Shown: positions 30,478 to 42,948 of the stretch, in pieces | How positions within the stretch are numbered: position 1 is the first letter of the stretch | Layout: each line of letters opens with the position of its first letter | Notes under the pieces: generated by a model | Seen by the model: the letters and a program-made list of their open reading frames with translations, nothing else | Told to the model about the DNA's origin: nothing | Databases searched by the model: none | Position numbers and translations under genes: made by a program | Source of the DNA: Lactarius indigo | Lineage: Eukaryota > Basidiomycota > Agaricomycetes > Russulales > Russulaceae | Length of the DNA stretch: 64,000 nucleotides | Reading direction: 5' to 3' | Assembly: GCA_025766275.1 (NCBI GenBank) | Contig: JAFKAC010000097.1 | Coordinates: 1 to 64,000, forward strand

Positions 30478-33400
30478 TAACCAACTCCCCTGCGACATTC
30501 CAGACCATGATGAACTTTATATTCAGAGACATCATGGCCAAACACGAAGCATGTGGTATGGTCATTTGGGTTTACATGGACGACATTGGCATTGCTACAG
30601 GACTGAACAACTCCCTCCATGATCATATTGAGGCAGTCAAAGATGTACTCTGTGTGTCCGCCGAGCATGATCTGTATTACAAGCTGGAAAAGTGCCTCTT
30701 CCATTCCCCACGCATGGATTACCTGGGGGTAATCCTTGAAAAGGGGGTGACATGCATGGACCCTGTCAAAATTTTGGGTATCAGGGATTGGCCTACGCCA
30801 AATAAAGTGAAGGACGTCCAATCATTTCTTGGCTTCTGCAATTTTTACCGACCTTTTATACGAGGTTTTGCAACCAAAGCATGACCACTCAACAAATTAA
30901 CGCGCAAAGGTGTCGAATGGCACTGGGGAAAAGAGGAAGAGCAAGCCTTCCACAAACTCAAGTGCCTCATAACCAGTGAACCAGTACTTGCTCACCCGGA
31001 CCTGACCCAACAGTTTAAACTAGAAGTTGACGCATCAGGATTCGCAACCGGTGCAGTACTTTTACAACGCAAAGCAGATGCCAAACGACACCCCATCGGA
31101 TACTACTCCTCCACCCTCAATGAAGCAGAGCACAACTACGACATCTACAAGCTCAAATTGTTGGCAATTGTCAAAGCATTCTGCCATTGGAGACCTCTCC
31201 TAGCTGGATCTCCCCACAAGATTAAAGTCTTCTCCGACCACCTGAACCTACAATACTGGAAGTCACCACAGAAGATTAGTAGACACGTGGCTAGGGAAGT
31301 ACTTGAACTGTCCGAATACAACTTCAAGATACATCATATCAAAGGGACAGCCAACGAACGTGCAGACGCCTTATCTTGTCAACCTGATTACGATCAAGGA
31401 GAGAACGACAATGAAGGTGTAACAGTATTACCAGATCACGTCTTTGCAAGGGCAACCACACTACAAGAAGAGTCACCTACCAAACATTGGAGGCCCAAAA
31501 TACTACCAGTAGAGATGACGCCAGCCCATCCCATTTACATACAGGATAGAGCTAAGTTACAGCCATGGATCAATGCACACCAACTAAAAGACATTGAAGG
31601 AACTTGGTATAAGGATGGTCGTCGAGTAGTGACCGGAGGGCTCCATGACAAGTGCACCATTATCGCTGCCCATCACGATTCACCTGTCTATGGTCATCCC
31701 GGAATCAAGCGCACCATTCAACTTACAGAACGTCACTACTGGTGGCCTCAAATGAAAAATGATATCACCGACTACGTCAAAGGATGTGCCGAGTGTCAAT
31801 GGCATAAGGTCAACAATCAACCTATCAAGGCGCCCTTGCAGCCTATATACCCCAAACCAGAGGCTCTACCATTTGAGACGATAACAGTGGACTTTATCAC
31901 TAAACTCCCAGTGTCACGAGGCTATGACTCCATCCTGACAGTGACCGATCACGACTGTACTAAAGCTGCAGTTTTCATCCCCTGCAACGAAGAGATAACC
32001 GCCAAAGGCACAGCTGCCTTGTACGTCTCTCATGTGTTCCCCCAATTTGGACTCCCCTCGTGTGTTATCAGTGACTGAGATCCCTGCTTCGCGTCAAAAT
32101 TCATGAGGGAAATATGCAAAATCCTTGGCATTGCCCAGAACATCTCCACAGCGTATCACCCTCATACTGATGGCCAATCGGAACGAATGAATCAATGGCT
32201 TGAACAATATCTCTGCTTCTGGGTAAATGAACGACAAGACAACTGGGTTCGTTATCTGCCAATGGCAGAATTCATGCATAACAATTGGCCCAATGAGACC
32301 ACAAGGGAATCTCCATTCTTTCTCTTATCGGGATTCAACCCCCACGCTGATTGGATCGATAGGCCATCCCCTATTCCACAAGTCTCATTACGACTGGATC
32401 AATTCAAACAGGCATGACAGCACGCCCTCTCTTGTATATTCCATGCCCAAAAGTCATGGGTCAAGCATAAAGATATGCCCAAATTCAAAGAAGGAGACCT
32501 CGTGTAGCTGGAAGGACGCCACCTGTGAACACATCAGCCAACAGCAAAATTAGCTGCCAAGCGCCACAGACCTTTTAAGGTTGTCCAGGTGATGTCTCCT
32601 GTCAACTATCGCCTCGAACTTCCCACACAGTGGAGCATCCACAATGTATTCCACATAGATCTTCTCACACCTTATTGCAAAACACCCACGCATGGACCAA
32701 ACTATCAGCGCCCACCACCTGATTTGGTCGATAATGAAGAAGAATACAAAGTCGAGAAGATTCTAGACTCTCAGCAATCCAGCAGAAGACATTGGTTGCA
32801 GTATCTTGTGAAATGGAAGGGTTACCCTGACTTGGACAATCAGTGGGTCAATAAGGATGACATCTTTGCTGATGAAGCCATTCAGGAATTTAAAAATTCC
32901 AACCCCGAACGAGAAGTGCATATAAGGACCGTTATCCAACGCGATAAGTCACCATCTCCTTTCATGCCTTCCATCCCTTGCAATGACCACCTTGACCTCC
33001 TCAAAACCATCATTGCCCCTCTCATCTCCCCCAGCCTTGTCATTCCCGCCACCACCACTGAACAGCAAAGAGCACATCAACAAGCTGAACAACGATCCAC
33101 AGAAGAGCGACCGCTGCAATGACAAGACAGTGCAGCAGACCTGTCTGAGGCATTGCGAAGATTTCCTATGCCCACGATGGGAGTGGTCTCCAACAACCCA
33201 ACACCAATTCAACTGGCACCTCCACCATTATACAACATTGTCGACCCTGACACCAGAGCCACAACCCACACCATCACTGAAGATGAACTCTTCCAATTTC
33301 AAGTGGCTCTCACAAGCTCTGAAGGGACCCGACGCGATGAAGAACTACGAACGGGAGTGGAAGGAGATGGCGTGGAAGTGGCAGGCAGAGCAATTGCATA

Positions 33401-33792
33401 TCACCGCCTTGTGGCGCAAGATGGCAAAGGAGCAGAAAGAGTATTGGACCAAGCTGAGTATAACAACCACTACGAAGATTACTACCCCTCACGACACCCA
33501 TTCCTTGACTATGAACAGTACCCTGGAGCCCCAGAGGCTACTCCCTATCTCATCGACACAGACGGAACGCCTATGCACCGGGGATACATTACAGCGCCCC
33601 ACGCTGCTTGTTGTACGCCACTCGGCGCAGATGACAGCGCCCTCAGCATCATCATCCCTGAGGGGTTCCGGGTCAATGGATGACCTGATTACATTCTGTT
33701 CCCGGTCCGTCTCCCCAACGGACTTACAGTACAGGCCTCGCACATACAAATTATCAAGGCCGGCAACCCCTTCGTTCTCGGAGTAGTCCCTG
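30478..33792 (+). pseudogene. pol: Element G pol, decayed
   Basis: Collinear with element A Pol from RT through integrase, chromodomain and tail. Nonsense codons: TGA at 30882, 32076, 32415, 32525, 33120 and 33681, and TAG at 32505. Arg codons are widely replaced (for example FRHWRP to FCHWRP, LSRRPD to LSCQPD, CQRHK to CQWHK), the pattern expected from C-to-T change at CpG on both strands. The RT motif is YMDD. The frame continues after H at 42051. Confidence 0.9.
32983..33786 (+). CDS. Overlapping +1-frame ORF in the pol tail (element G)
   Basis: 267 codons from ATG (MTTLTSSKPS; A has MTTSISSKPS) to a stop just before the H insertion. It stays open although the pol frame in the same DNA has two TGA codons. 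Sequence is conserved with A (LKGPDAMKNY, KWQAEQLHI, LRGSGSMDD). Confidence 0.4.
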   Translation: MTTLTSSKPSLPLSSPPALSFPPPPLNSKEHINKLNNDPQKSDRCNDKTVQQTCLRHCEDFLCPRWEWSPTTQHQFNWHLHHYTTLSTLTPEPQPTPSLKMNSSNFKWLSQALKGPDAMKNYEREWKEMAWKWQAEQLHITALWRKMAKEQKEYWTKLSITTTTKITTPHDTHSLTMNSTLEPQRLLPISSTQTERLCTGDTLQRPTLLVVRHSAQMTAPSASSSLRGSGSMDDLITFCSRSVSPTDLQYRPRTYKLSRPATPSFSE

Positions 33793-34314
33793 TGTTACGT
33801 TTTGACTCGGGAGTGTAATGCGGACTCGGACCCTTACTGTACCAGTTGCAACTACGGCAGTAAGGTAGATTAGTTGCGGACTTACCTACGGTGATACGGT
33901 AGTGCGATAGGCGATTACGACTGATAGCTGACTGAGCAGTGCCTTGGTGACTCGATACTAGTACAGGTACTAGTAGTATTAGTTTTGTGGTACTTCTGCG
34001 ATACGTTGGACGCTACTTACTGTGACTCATAGCAGCGCTTCTAAGCCTGCTTGACTTGTGTATTTAAACTGTCTTGTGAAGACCAAGATACACCATCTTG
34101 GTCTTCTTGAATCATCACTTCTCTTCTCTTTCATTCTCACCTCTAAGAGTGTCCGACATTGTTCGTGACTAAGTCAACTAAGCTTGCCAGTGTACCTCCG
34201 TGTATTCACTAGGGCAAGGGCTTGGACCTTCGCATCTTCAAGTCAAGGAAGCTATTGCTAAGTTGTTACCGTCATTCTGTGCTCAAGTCGAGCTAACATC
34301 ATGGCGACGTTACA
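33793..34314 (+). repeat. Element H 5' LTR
   Basis: TGTTACGTTTTGAC...GACGTTACA. TATTTAAA at 34061 lies 34 bp before ATCTTGGTCTT at 34095. A 12-bp inverted repeat GAAGACCAAGAT / ATCTTGGTCTTC surrounds the start. An ATG at 34301 is GTG in the 3' LTR, so it arose by CpG decay. Confidence 0.95.
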
Positions 34315-34316
34315 TT

Positions 34317-34327
34317 AAGACCAAGAT
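34317..34327 (+). promoter_or_regulatory. Element H self-priming primer-binding site
   Basis: AAGACCAAGAT, two bases after the LTR and the reverse complement of 34095-34105. Confidence 0.8.
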
Positions 34328-36379
34328 ACCATTGTGGCCGTAACAACAAGAGATCAGTGGACGAGTTTCTGTCCCTATTCGCTCCCTAGAAGAGGAGACC
34401 GTAACGTTCCAACGCACTTCCTAGGAGCAGCAAGTTGGAGAGACAGGCAGGAAGAAACAGGATATTTTGTGGAGTTTAACGGACCTAGCAGATTCGGACC
34501 AGTTGAGTTCAACTTCGACCACTTGTGTTGGACAGAAGTTACGTGGAACCCGATAGACGCGCATTGGGACGTCATCAGACCAGCAGGACCGAGGTATCGC
34601 TGCAACATCGACGCGCGAGAACTCAATAGTAGAGCCGATTGGGGCCCCATCGACGGACAACTACAAGAACACACTACCGGAGAAGCAGTATCAGAAGAGA
34701 CCGGTGAAGACGAACAAAGCCAAGAAGAAAGCGGCAAAGAAAGCGAAGGACGACAGCCAAATCAGACAGAAAGCAGTGGAGGAGCAATACAAGATCTCCT
34801 CATTGAACGAGCTGAGTCCGCACATATCACGGAACCAGAACCAATTCATATCCGTTCGCCAGCCCTCATGGCCACTATAACACAAGCGATGGAAGAAGTC
34901 GCGCTTGAAGAATCGCACGCAATACGAGTGGAGGCAAGAGAAATACTTATGCCTATCGATCCAGAAACCAGAAGACAAATGACGGCAGATGACACCGCAA
35001 TATTTCGAGCAATAGGGTCCGACAGAGGAGATCCACCATCAGGAAGACCCATTGCATTAGAACTACCACCCGGCACTGGCGGACCCAGCGGAGACCCTCC
35101 ACCACCGCCCGATGGGGGAGTCCCTTTCGACATACGCAGAACTGAACCACCGCAAGGACCACCCGCCAGACCACCAGGCGGAGGCAGAGGAGGAAGAGAC
35201 GCTGGAGGAGGAGGACATCACAGTGAAAAATTAACTGGCGAGCCACCCTCAATTTTTGACGGAGACAGACTTAAAGTGGACCAATTTCTGACACAGTGGC
35301 ACGTGTACTGGGGAATGAACTTGGACGCCCCTATCATGCAAAACGACTATAGGAGATGCCTCCTATTTTTGTCCTACATCAAAGGTGGAGCAGTCAGCGA
35401 ATGGGTCTTGTCCTTCCTGAATTGGCTCAACAGACAAATACAACGAGGGATCAGTCCCTACACTTGAGATCTATGGGAGGCCGTAGCTGATGGCTTCAGC
35501 CAACGCTTTGAAAACACGCTAGAATGGGAGCAGGCGCAGGCCATACTGCAAAAAGGTTTCAAGATGACAGGAGAAGATATTGACAAGTATGTCAACGACT
35601 TTGAGCAGCTAGCACAGAAGGCTCACTATCGTCTCAACGAACCGCAAACCATCGATCTCTTCACGTCAGGTTTGCCCAAGGAACTGTTCAAAAACGCGTT
35701 CCAATTCGATGACCCAATCACGTTCGACGATTGGAAGAGGGCCGTCCTCAAACGGCAGAAGAATTACATACACCTCAAGGCGAGACTCAATGAGTACAAA
35801 AACACGACGACACAGCCGAAGAAGCAAAGCGGCAATGCTGGGTGGACACTCCCACAGAACCTACCACAGACTAATCCATGGGCAATGGATACCTCTGCAG
35901 ACCGTGCCAAGGTGAGGCTTGCAGGGTCTGAAGATGTCGACTTCGATAAGCTACCCCACACGTGGTCTTCACCCCCGTTCCCGCCACGAGGAGGACCTGG
36001 AGCCAGAGGACGAGGAAGAGGAGGATCTCGAAGGGATCTAAGGAACGTCCTTTGCTATAACTGTAACGCTCCAGGACATCTCTCATGAAATTGTCCATAT
36101 CCGCGAGTACAGAGGCAGTGGCAGAACCCCCCCTCAAGTAGCAGGATGTCCGAAACCACGTGGCCCCAAGGACTGATATTGCAGTACGAACCATCGCTAC
36201 CAGGTTACGCATCGCCGCCAGTCAGTGCAACACCCATGCCGCAGATTAACGCAGCCACTACAAAGACCGCCGGAGAACAAGCAAAGGAATGGCTCACGCA
36301 GGTGGCCAACAGTATGGATGAGGTAAAAGACCTCATACTTCAAGATTTGTGGGGAAAAGAGGGTTTTCGGGACGCCTAA
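34319..36379 (+). pseudogene. gag: Element H gag
   Basis: The frame opens after a TAA at 34316 and reads GTG GCC at 34334 without any ATG until MATITQ at 34868. The upstream part nevertheless encodes the conserved N-terminal domain (RDQWTSF, RGDRNVPTHFLGAA, VTWNPID, IDARELNSRADWGPIDGQ). The linker is Gly/Pro-rich; the capsid part contains FLTQWHVYWGMN and YVNDFEQLAQKAHYRLNEPQ; the knuckle is CYNCNAPGHLS*NC, broken by TGA 36086 (CGA in E). A second TGA lies at 35465. It ends at TAA 36377-36379 after the slip site. Confidence 0.9.
36361..36367 (+). promoter_or_regulatory. -1 frameshift site GGGTTTT
   Basis: G GGT TTT in the gag frame; pol continues in -1. A small stem ACCCA...TGGGT follows, as in A. 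Confidence 0.8.
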
Positions 36380-37395
36380 ACCCATCAGTCTGGGTGAGGG
36401 CTCTACAATGTAATTCTGTAATTGTGACAGCACGCTACCAATCTCTACGAATTCCAGTGACCGTCCACACGAATTACCAAATGACTGAAACCAACACGTT
36501 GGTTGACTCCGGAGCAACCGACAATTTCATTCGACCTAGTATGGCAGCACGGGCCAGCATCCCGGTGCAGCAATTAGAAACGCCACGCAAGATATGGAAT
36601 ATAGATAACACGGAAAACAAAGCTGGGTTAATCACTCATTACGTTAACCTAGAAGTGAAAACACGAGGACAGAAAAAACGGATGACCTTCCTGGTAACCG
36701 ACCTCGGAAGCGAAGACATGGTGCTCGGCTATCCATGGCTGAGCGCCTTCGAACCCACTATTAGCTGGGCAACAGCCACGATGCATCCCAACATGCAGCC
36801 TGTAGTACTGGCTACTACTGAAGAGCTGCTTACCACGTCTGCTGTTTGTGCCTTAATCGTGGCCGAAAAGGAAGACATCGTACGAGAATTGGAGGAAGAA
36901 GCATCCGCCCGCGCCACTACCTTGACGGAATTGGCAATACAGGCGAAGCAACAACAAACTGCGGCCATGCTTCCGCCGGTATATGCGGAGTTCAGCAGAC
37001 TCTTTGATGAGCAAGCCTCGCGTCGATTCCCCCCGGCAAGACCATGGGATCACGCAATTGACTTCAAACCATCGGCGCCGGCGTCAATCGACTGCAAGAT
37101 ATATCCCATGACGCAGAAGGAAGAAGGAGAGCTCAAAGACTTCCTAGAGGAAAAGCTGCAACAGGGCTACCTACGCCCTTCCATCTCCCCGTACGCATCC
37201 TCCTTTTTCTTTATCAAAAAGAAGGACGGAAAACTATGCCCAGTACAGGACTATCGGGTCATCAACTCACATACCATTCGAAACCAGTACCCGCTGCCGC
37301 TCATTCAAGACCTGATTCTCGACCTCAGCAACGCCCATATTTACACCAAGCTTGACATCAGGTGGGGTTACAACAACATACACATTCGCGACGGA

Positions 37396-37801
37396 TGTCA
37401 CGATCACGTGACATCGTGACTATCGGTCACGCGTTACATCGTGCCAGCAAAGCATCAAACAAAGTATGACCTCAGAGTTTCGGAATAGCACGACTGACAG
37501 TGCTAATGAGCACGCCTTATGGTGCTCATCAGGAAAATAGTCATGAAAACCAATAGTTTGTAAGAGTATAAGTAGTAGCTGTCTGAGTAGCACCTTTTGG
37601 TTGTCTACTCTTAGTTCTTGAATCCGACCTAGCTTGCCTTGTCTCAGAACCCCGCGTACTCTCCCCTCTCTCTAGCGATACTCTTCGAGTTGAGCCTAGA
37701 ATTCCCCGAATCTTGACTTGTTCGCAGAACAAGTCCCGACTCTGCCCGAACGTCGAGCTCAGCTCCGTAGAAAACCCGGACGGTCCCTCGGAACCGTAAC
37801 A
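37396..37801. repeat. Solo LTR in element H RT
   Basis: 406 bp, TGTCACGATC...CCGTAACA, flanked by a perfect ACGGA duplication (37391-37395, 37802-37806). Removing it and one repeat restores the RT frame. It contains a TATAAG-like box. No internal region remains, so it is a solo LTR of a further family; strand not determined. Confidence 0.85.
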
Positions 37802-40372
37802 ACGGAGATCAGGAGAAAGCAGCGTTTAAGACCAAATTCGGCCTTTTTGAACCCACAGTCATGTTCTTCGGCCTCACCAACTCTCCGGCGACCTTCCAAG
37901 CGATGATGAACCACATCTACCGGGATACAATAGCGAAGCATGAGCGTTTGGGCACGACGATACATGTTTACATGGATGATATCGGGATCGCCACTCATTG
38001 TGATCACGATTTAGCGGCCCACATCGCGGCAGTCCAAGACGTGTTGCGCGTGGCGGAGGACCACGATCTTTACTTCAAGCTGGAGAAGTGCCTGTTTCAC
38101 CAGCCGCGAATGGATTACCTGGGGGTAATCCTTGAAAGGGGGGTAACTCGTATGGACCCTGTAAAAGTTCAGGGTATCAAAGACTGGCCAACGCCCACGA
38201 AAGTCAAGGACGTTTGATCATTCCTCGGCTTCTGTAACTTTTACAGGCTTTTCATTCGCAGCTTCGCAAATCACGCCAAACCCCTCACCAAACTAACACA
38301 AAAGGATGAAGAATGGAGGTGGACGGAGGAAGAAAACAAAGCATTCAATACGCTAAAAGACCTCGTAACTAAGGAGCCGGTACTAGCACACCCAGTACTT
38401 CAAGATCCGTTCAAACTAGAAGTTGACGCGTCAGGATACGCGGTGGGAGCCGTTTTGCTACAAAAGAAATCTGATGGAAAATGACACCCCATAGGATACT
38501 ACTCCGCAACACTTTCGGAGGCAGAGCGCAACTACGACATTTACGACCTAGAGCTGTTGGCGATCGTCAAGGCGCTACGAAACTGGAGACCACTACTTGC
38601 AGGAGCCCCACACAAAATCAAAATTTACTCCGACCATCTTAACCTGCAGTACTGGAAGTCACCACAAAAGATTAGTCAACGAGTAGCCAGGGAAGTACTC
38701 GAACTCTCTGAGTACAATTTCAAAATTCACCACATCAAAGGGAAGAACAACGGAAGGGCAGACGCCTTGTCAAGGCGACCCGACTATAACCAAGGAGCTG
38801 AGGACAACAGCGAAGTCGTCGTCCTCCCTCCCGAAGTCTTTGTAAGAACCCTCAACACTGCACAAACCTTCATTGCCAACCCAAATCTACAACAACCTCG
38901 TCATCAGCAGGACGAGGAGGTGATCAAGATGTGGGTGGACCCCCATCGTCTCAAAAGAATACAGGGAGAGTGGTACAAGGATGGCAGGTTCGTAATAACT
39001 GGACCTGCATCAATACAACGCATGCTAATACACGATCACCACGACCTGCCGATACATGGCCACCCGGGGATCGCGAGAACTCAATGAATCTTGGAAAGAC
39101 ATTACTGGTGGCTGCGATTACGAAGAGATGTGTACAAATACGTACAGGGCTGCGCAGAATGCCAACGGAACAAAGTGAACACTAGGCCCATATGGGCCGC
39201 GCTACACCCTATAACGCCAGTACTGGAGGCCACGCCATTCCACACGGTGGCAGTGGACTTTATCACCAAACTCCTGTCATCCAAGGGGTACGATAGCATA
39301 CTGACCGTTACCGATCACAATTGCAGCAAGGCTTCCATTTTCATTCCATGCAGAGAAGAGATCACGGCAGAGGAGACGGCAGCCTTGTATGTCACTCATG
39401 TCTTCAAACGATTCGGATTACCGCGCAAAATCATCAGCGACCGAGACCCATGCTTCATGTCAAAGTTCGCCCAAGAAGTGTGCCGCATTCTGGGAATTCA
39501 ACAAAACATATCAACGGCATATCACCCACGCACCGACGGACAGTCCGAAAGGACCAACCAATGGCTGGAACAATACCTACGCTTCTGGGTAAATGAGCGC
39601 CAAGACAACTGGACGACTTATCTGCCAATCGCTGAATTTGCGCATAACAATTGGCCACATGAACACACGAAGCAATCCCCATTTCAGCTTTTGATGGGAT
39701 ATGACCCACTGACCGATTGGACCGATAAGCCTTCCCCTATTCCCCAAGTAACCACGCGACTGACACAGCTGAAAGAAGCAAGGGAAAACACCCAACGCCT
39801 CATAAAAAAGGCACAAGAAGCGTGGATCTGCAACAAAGATACGCCCAAGTTCAAGAACGGCAACCTTGTATGGCTAGAAGGCAAACATCTCCGAACCAAT
39901 CAACCCACCGCAAAATTAGCGGCGCGACGCCATGGACCTTTCAGGGTGACCCAGGTGATGTCGCCTTACAATTATCGATTGGAACTTCCCACGCAGTGGA
40001 GCATACATCCAGTGTTTCACATCAATCTTCTCACCCCTTACAAACAAACTCCCTTACACGGGGAAAATTTCACGCGACCACCACCCGAGCTGATCGATGG
40101 AGAAGAAGAATACGAGGTCGAGGCGATTCTAGACTCTCGGCACTTCGGCAGGGGAAGACGCCTCCAGTATCTCGTCAAGTGGAAGGGATATCCAGACTTG
40201 GAGAATCAGTGGGTCAACAAGAACGACATCTTTGCGCCGGACACCCTTCGCCTATATCAGGAAACACAGGTGCGCCAGAGAACGGTTAAAACGAACAGCA
40301 CGAGGACGGAAGGAAGTCATCCCCTCTTCCTTCGTTCTATCCACACTCACATGCCTACATCCCCTCTGCGAC

Positions 40373-41137
40373 ATGTCACACAAGCGGCACTCCTCGACTC
40401 CCTCGCGCAAGACGCACGCGCCCTGTTGGCTGAAGACGACAACACTGAAGTACCCAACACTCAGCTCACCCCATGGACTCCTCTTAGACCAGCAGAGGGG
40501 CCCATCACCGCACAAGAATGGGCGCACATCATCACCCGATTCCCCGATCCCGCAACAACCCCTGACGACGAGCAACACGTCGTCCATGTCTTCCGAAACA
40601 ACGCTGGAGAGCACGAACCCATCGCTGCCATCCCCCCAAGTGACAACCTCATCAGCGTTCGTGGAATTTTCCCGCGCAACGAAGAGCGCACAAGCTCTGA
40701 TGGAGTACAAGTTGGAGGGTTGGAGGAGAGTAGTGGCAGAGTGGCAGAAGGAGCAGCTGGACGCAGCGGCCGCGTGGCTGAGGGAGATGCGAGAGCGTCG
40801 GGAGCGGTGGTGGTTGTTGAGACTGGCCATGACGACGACGATTACTACCCGGCGAGACACCCCCTCCTTTGAACGAAACGCGACCCTACTGATCCCAGCA
40901 TCACGCCATGGCTCGTCTACACTGACGGCTCCCCCATGTTTCGAGGATGTCTGCAAGTACCCAGCGCAGCACCAACCCGCGACTTCACCATGGCTGAGGA
41001 CCCTGCGCACGTCATTGCACCTGAAGGGTTCCGGGCTAATCAATGACCCCATCATATTGCGTACCCCATCACCGGGCCGGACGGCGTTGAGAGAGACGCC
41101 TCCCACATCCAGCTCATCAGGGGAGCTGAGCCTATGA
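40373..41137 (+). CDS. Overlapping +1-frame ORF in the pol tail (element H)
   Basis: 255 codons from ATG 40373 (MSHKRHSSTPSRK; E has MSHKRSSSTPLQK). It is in +1 relative to pol and unbroken while pol has two TGAs here. The middle helix GWRRVVAEWQKEQLDAAA matches E and, more distantly, A. The end contains LKGSGLINDPI. Confidence 0.45.
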   Translation: MSHKRHSSTPSRKTHAPCWLKTTTLKYPTLSSPHGLLLDQQRGPSPHKNGRTSSPDSPIPQQPLTTSNTSSMSSETTLESTNPSLPSPQVTTSSAFVEFSRATKSAQALMEYKLEGWRRVVAEWQKEQLDAAAAWLREMRERRERWWLLRLAMTTTITTRRDTPSFERNATLLIPASRHGSSTLTAPPCFEDVCKYPAQHQPATSPWLRTLRTSLHLKGSGLINDPIILRTPSPGRTALRETPPTSSSSGELSL

Positions 41138-41516
41138 TCCTAGGGGTCATACCTGGTTCGCCCCACGTTTACAGCAAACCCCTCTATGCAGAACCGCACG
41201 TTTCGGCGGTTCTTCGCCCCATTTACCCACACGAAGACCTCATCGCGTTTGCCGCCGACAAGATCACGGACCGCGCGCTCAACCGCATTAACAACGAGAC
41301 GCTCATGGCGGAAGTGACGCGCTACCGCGCGGCGAGCCATGAGGTGGACCACCTCCATGCACAGGTGAGTCAACTCCGTGCTATGATCTTGTGCGCGCAG
41401 GACGACAAGCGCGACTGCATCTACCGCCTTGAGCGCACCACAGCACTGGAGCGCATTGCCGACAAACAGAGCAGTTGGCCGCCAAGGGACTTTCGGTGAG
41501 TCAGGGACTCACACTG

Positions 41517-42050
41517 AAAAGGGGGTGATGTTACGTTTTGACTCGGGAGTGTAATGCGGACTCGGACCCTTACTGTACCGGTTGCAACTACGGCAGTAAG
41601 GTAGATTAGTTGCAGACTTACCTACGGTGATACGGTAGTGCGATAGGTGATTACGACTGATAGCTGACTGAGCGGTGCCTTGGTGACTCGATACTAGTAC
41701 AGGTACTAGTAGTATTAGTTTTGCAGTACTTCTGCGATACGTTGGACGCTACTTACTGTGACTCATAGCAGCGCTTCTAAGCCTGCTTGACTTGTGTATT
41801 TAAACTGTCTTGTGAAGACCAAGATACACCATCTTGGTCTTCTTGAATCGTCACTTCTCTTCTCTTTCATTCTCACCTCTAAGAGTGTCCGACATTGTTC
41901 GTGACTAAGTCAACTAAGCTTGCCAGTGTACCTCCGTGTATTCACTAGGGCAAGGGCTTGGACCTTCGCATCTTCAAGTCAAGGAAGCTATTGCTAAGTT
42001 GTTACCATCATTCTGTGCTCAAGTCGAGCTAACGTCGTGGCGACGTTACA
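41517..42050 (+). repeat. Element H polypurine tract and 3' LTR
   Basis: AAAAGGGGGTGA (41517-41528) is followed by the 522-bp LTR (41529-42050) ending CGACGTTACA. The CCCTG duplication follows. Confidence 0.93.
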
Positions 42051-42411
42051 CCCTGGATCCCCATACATTTATGGGAAGCCGTTGTACGCTATGCCACACC
42101 TCCCACACAACAACCATGCGTTTATCGCACACGAGGATCTCTTCCTACTCAGAGATCAACACCCCACTGATGCCATGCTCCAGCACATTGGGGATGTAAC
42201 ACTCATAGAAGAGGTGCGTCGTTATAGGCAGAATGCCTTCGCTGAAGACTGGCTAGAAGAGTGCATTCGGCGCCTCCAAGAGGAGAAGGGAGTCATTCAC
42301 CATCGCAAGATGGACTCCATCTATCAACTGGAGCGCGCTAGTGCCTTGCCAAGGGTTGAGGGTGAAATCGAGGCAGTAAGGCAGGTTAGCAGGAACACTA
42401 TCGACTTGTGA
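42051..42411 (+). pseudogene. pol: Element G pol, 3' end
   Basis: It continues the pol tail of G after H: SPYIYGKPLYAMPHLPHNN, FIAHEDLFLLRD, then the C-terminal helix (RRLQEEKGVIHHRKMDSIY), stopping at TGA 42409-42411. It matches A to the last residues. Confidence 0.9.
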
Positions 42412-42428
42412 GGTGGGCCTCACTCCTG

Positions 42429-42948
42429 AAAAGGGGGTGATGTTACGGTACGGACTTCAGTACAGTTTGTGTATGACTCATGGCTGGTTATGACTACAGC
42501 CCAACTTAGGTATTAGTCATGGACTCTTACGTCATATCAGTCAGCATGTAGTTTGCATGTGATTCATGACTCATGTATGACTCATTCCTAGGATAGCTGT
42601 ACTAGGGTTCGAGCTAGTTACACTACTGGGTAGTTATTGTTCTAGCGGCGCTTTAAAGCCCGCATGTATCTGTATAAGTAGTTGCTCAGGAAGACCAAGG
42701 ATCTCCATCTTGGTCTTCTTCAATCCACCATCTTGACTCGTCTTTTGTTTGCCTTAGCCTCTAGCTAAGAATACTTCTGCTTCTATCTGCCAAGGGATAG
42801 TACATCTTCATCTTAGCTGCAGCGTGTGCCAGTGTGCCCCTGTTCAGCTTGCATTGGGTTGACACGTGATCCCCATTTGCCTGACTTTCGCTAAGTCAAT
42901 TATGCCTATTCAGAGTCCAAGTCGGACTAATGCCGGTGGAGCGTAACA
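42429..42948 (+). repeat. Element G polypurine tract and 3' LTR
   Basis: AAGGGGGTGA precedes a 508-bp A-family LTR (42441-42948, TGTTACGG...GCGTAACA) with its TATA box and start-site inverted repeat still recognisable. Confidence 0.9.

Larger units (their letters stand above)
36349..41499 (+). pseudogene. pol: Element H pol
   Basis: Domains in order: protease (VDSGATDNFIRPS); RT, split by the solo LTR at 37396-37801 and with YMDD at 37969-37980; RNase H (EVDASGYAVGAVL); integrase (HGHPGI, CAECQRNK, VDFITKLL, ISDRDPCFMSKF, TDGQSERTNQ); GPY/F (RRHGPF); chromodomain (YEVEAIL...YLVKWKGYPDLENQWV, about 40100-40230); and the conserved tail with IAPEGFRAN and a C-terminal charged helix (YRLERTTALERIADK). 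Nonsense codons are all TGA: 38215, 38482, 39085, 40870 and 41044; relatives have CGN at the alignable sites. Not functional. Confidence 0.92.
33793..42050 (+). mobile_element. Element H: chromodomain retrotransposon inserted in G
   Basis: 522-bp LTRs (33793-34314, 41529-42050) and a perfect duplication CCCTG (33788-33792, 42051-42055). Gag and pol are complete in outline but closed by seven TGA codons and a solo LTR at 37396-37801. The LTRs differ at ten positions, every one attributable to CpG. It belongs to a subfamily distinct from A, shared with E and F. Confidence 0.95.
30478..42948 (+). mobile_element. Element G: 5'-truncated A-family retroelement, split by H
   Basis: It begins abruptly inside RT (NSPATFQTMMN) next to the Tc1/mariner gene and has no gag or 5' LTR. 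Pol runs 30478-33792, is interrupted by element H (33793-42050), resumes at 42051-42411 and is followed by a polypurine tract and a 3' LTR (42441-42948). It carries many CpG-decay changes relative to A. Confidence 0.9.

Noticed and set aside
40252..41106. 284-codon minus-strand frame over the pol tail of H
   Set aside because: Antisense to both pol and the +1 frame, with no conserved counterpart at protein level in A or E; treated as a shadow.
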